A model generated the notes under the pieces. The model had not been told where the DNA came from. It saw only the letters and a program-made list of their open reading frames with translations, and did not search any database. Below are positions 63,487-64,000 of a stretch of DNA of 64,000 nt, piece by piece. Both the position numbers and the translations under genes were made by a program. The stretch lies in contig JABVXU010000046.1 in NCBI GenBank assembly GCA_013365365.1, forward strand, positions 1-64,000. Direction: 5' to 3'. The stretch comes from Cruorifilaria tuberocauda. Lineage: Eukaryota; Nematoda; Chromadorea; Rhabditida; Onchocercidae. The first letter of the stretch is position 1, and the number at the start of each line of letters is the position of its first letter.

Positions 63487-64000
63487 ATGGCACTACCTAA
63501 CAAAGAGATAATGGAGCTCGATTGGTCACTCTATTGCAATATACTGTATCATCTTCAAGAAGGATATTACGGAACAGCTTTAACAATTTGTGATGAATTA
63601 TATCAAGCAATTGATTCCCGTCAACTTTTATTATTCCGATCCATTGCTTTAATTAAAAACGGTATCATTTTTGTTCATACAGCGTCTAGCATGGTAACTT
63701 CTTAAACCTGTTTTTTTATTGCTTAATCCCGAAGTAGCCATATGATATTTCACTTCGATAATGAATGCTCCAGTGAATTTCTTAGTTTCAGGTCAACACG
63801 TGGAAGTGGTACGCGTGCTTCATTCACTTCGTGAGGATGGAATTGTTGGCTTTGCAGTATCAGTAATTCTTCGAGAAGCACATGCTTCGCTAAAGAATCC
63901 AGGTTTATAGTTACGCCTTAAATGATTGTCCCAACAATTCGGTGTCAGATATGTGAGGAAAAAGGCGTAGAGAATTTGTTCGAATGAGATTTGAAAGTCA
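63487..64000 (+). CDS. 5' part of a TPR-like gene, possibly IFT139/TTC21
   Basis: The ATG lies 14 nt after an ACAAATTTTAG acceptor. Exon 1 is 63487-63661 and exon 2 63792-63902, joined in phase 1; the gene leaves the window. The first 95 residues read as helical TPR-like sequence: LDWSLYCNILYHLQEGYYGTALTIC-type helices, LLLFRSIALIKNG, then HVEVVRVLHSLRE. Length and spacing resemble the N-terminus of TTC21B/IFT139, the IFT-A retrograde transport subunit in cilia, where a YC motif, a helix pair and a FFKAYGILMEG-like helix occur in this order; this is from memory and weak at the residue level. The X-box upstream agrees with a ciliary role. The donor after exon 2 (CCAG/GTTTAT) is poor, and without splicing the frame stops at 63907-63909. 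Another TPR protein is the main alternative. Confidence 0.5.

Noticed and set aside
1..64000. Wolbachia-derived insertions, rRNA genes, spliced-leader RNA genes or complete transposons
   Set aside because: Filarial genomes may carry these, but I saw no bacterial-type long frames, no rRNA or 22-nt spliced-leader sequence, and no transposase or reverse transcriptase motifs.

Overview
The window looks like nuclear DNA from a parasitic nematode, most probably a filarial worm of the Onchocercidae. The grounds are a very AT-rich, microsatellite-dotted background, genes split into many exons of 50-250 bp by GT-AG introns, and start codons sitting a few bases after a lone TTTCAG- or TTTTAG-type acceptor, as expected for spliced-leader trans-splicing. 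A nematode-type alpha-integrin tail (CGFFKR..., with YADSQ) agrees. The species cannot be fixed from sequence alone.

Layout. 1-4188 has no gene I can support. 4189-8583 (+) is a seven-exon gene for a long disordered protein with an N-terminal CRIB (Cdc42/Rac-binding) motif. Facing it, 10390-11976 (-) encodes a small acidic disordered protein. 14485-20473 (-) is a twelve-exon gene for a secreted protein of about 600 aa with twelve EF-hand units. About 9.5 kb without a supported gene follows, and then a second secreted EF-hand gene (six loops, 250 aa) runs the other way at 30027-32293 (+). 33573-37268 (+) is a ten-exon gene for a DNAJC1/MTJ1-type ER membrane J-protein with two SANT domains. After about 3.5 kb, which holds a possible 70-aa gene, a foldback repeat and a polylinker-like run of restriction sites, a 23-exon alpha-integrin gene of PAT-2 type runs on the minus strand (40781-50697). 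50698-58432 is gene-poor. The right end holds a weak candidate first exon (58433-58669), two heat-shock-element-like sites, tRNA-Arg(TCT) at 59657-59729, a six-exon EVH1/WH1-domain gene (59840-61917, +), and the first two exons of a TPR-like gene (63487 onward) that may be IFT139/TTC21.

Gene models were built by hand from splice consensus and reading-frame continuity. In each multi-exon model the joined exon lengths are a multiple of three and all intron phases match, which is the main support for exact boundaries. The genes do not form one pathway. Themes are calcium-binding secreted proteins, cytoskeleton and adhesion (CRIB protein, EVH1 protein, integrin), and ER protein folding. Several regulatory motifs fit the neighbouring gene's likely role: UPR-type TGACGTG sites before the ER J-protein, an RFX X-box before the IFT139-like gene, and a nuclear-receptor DR3 element before the six-EF-hand gene.
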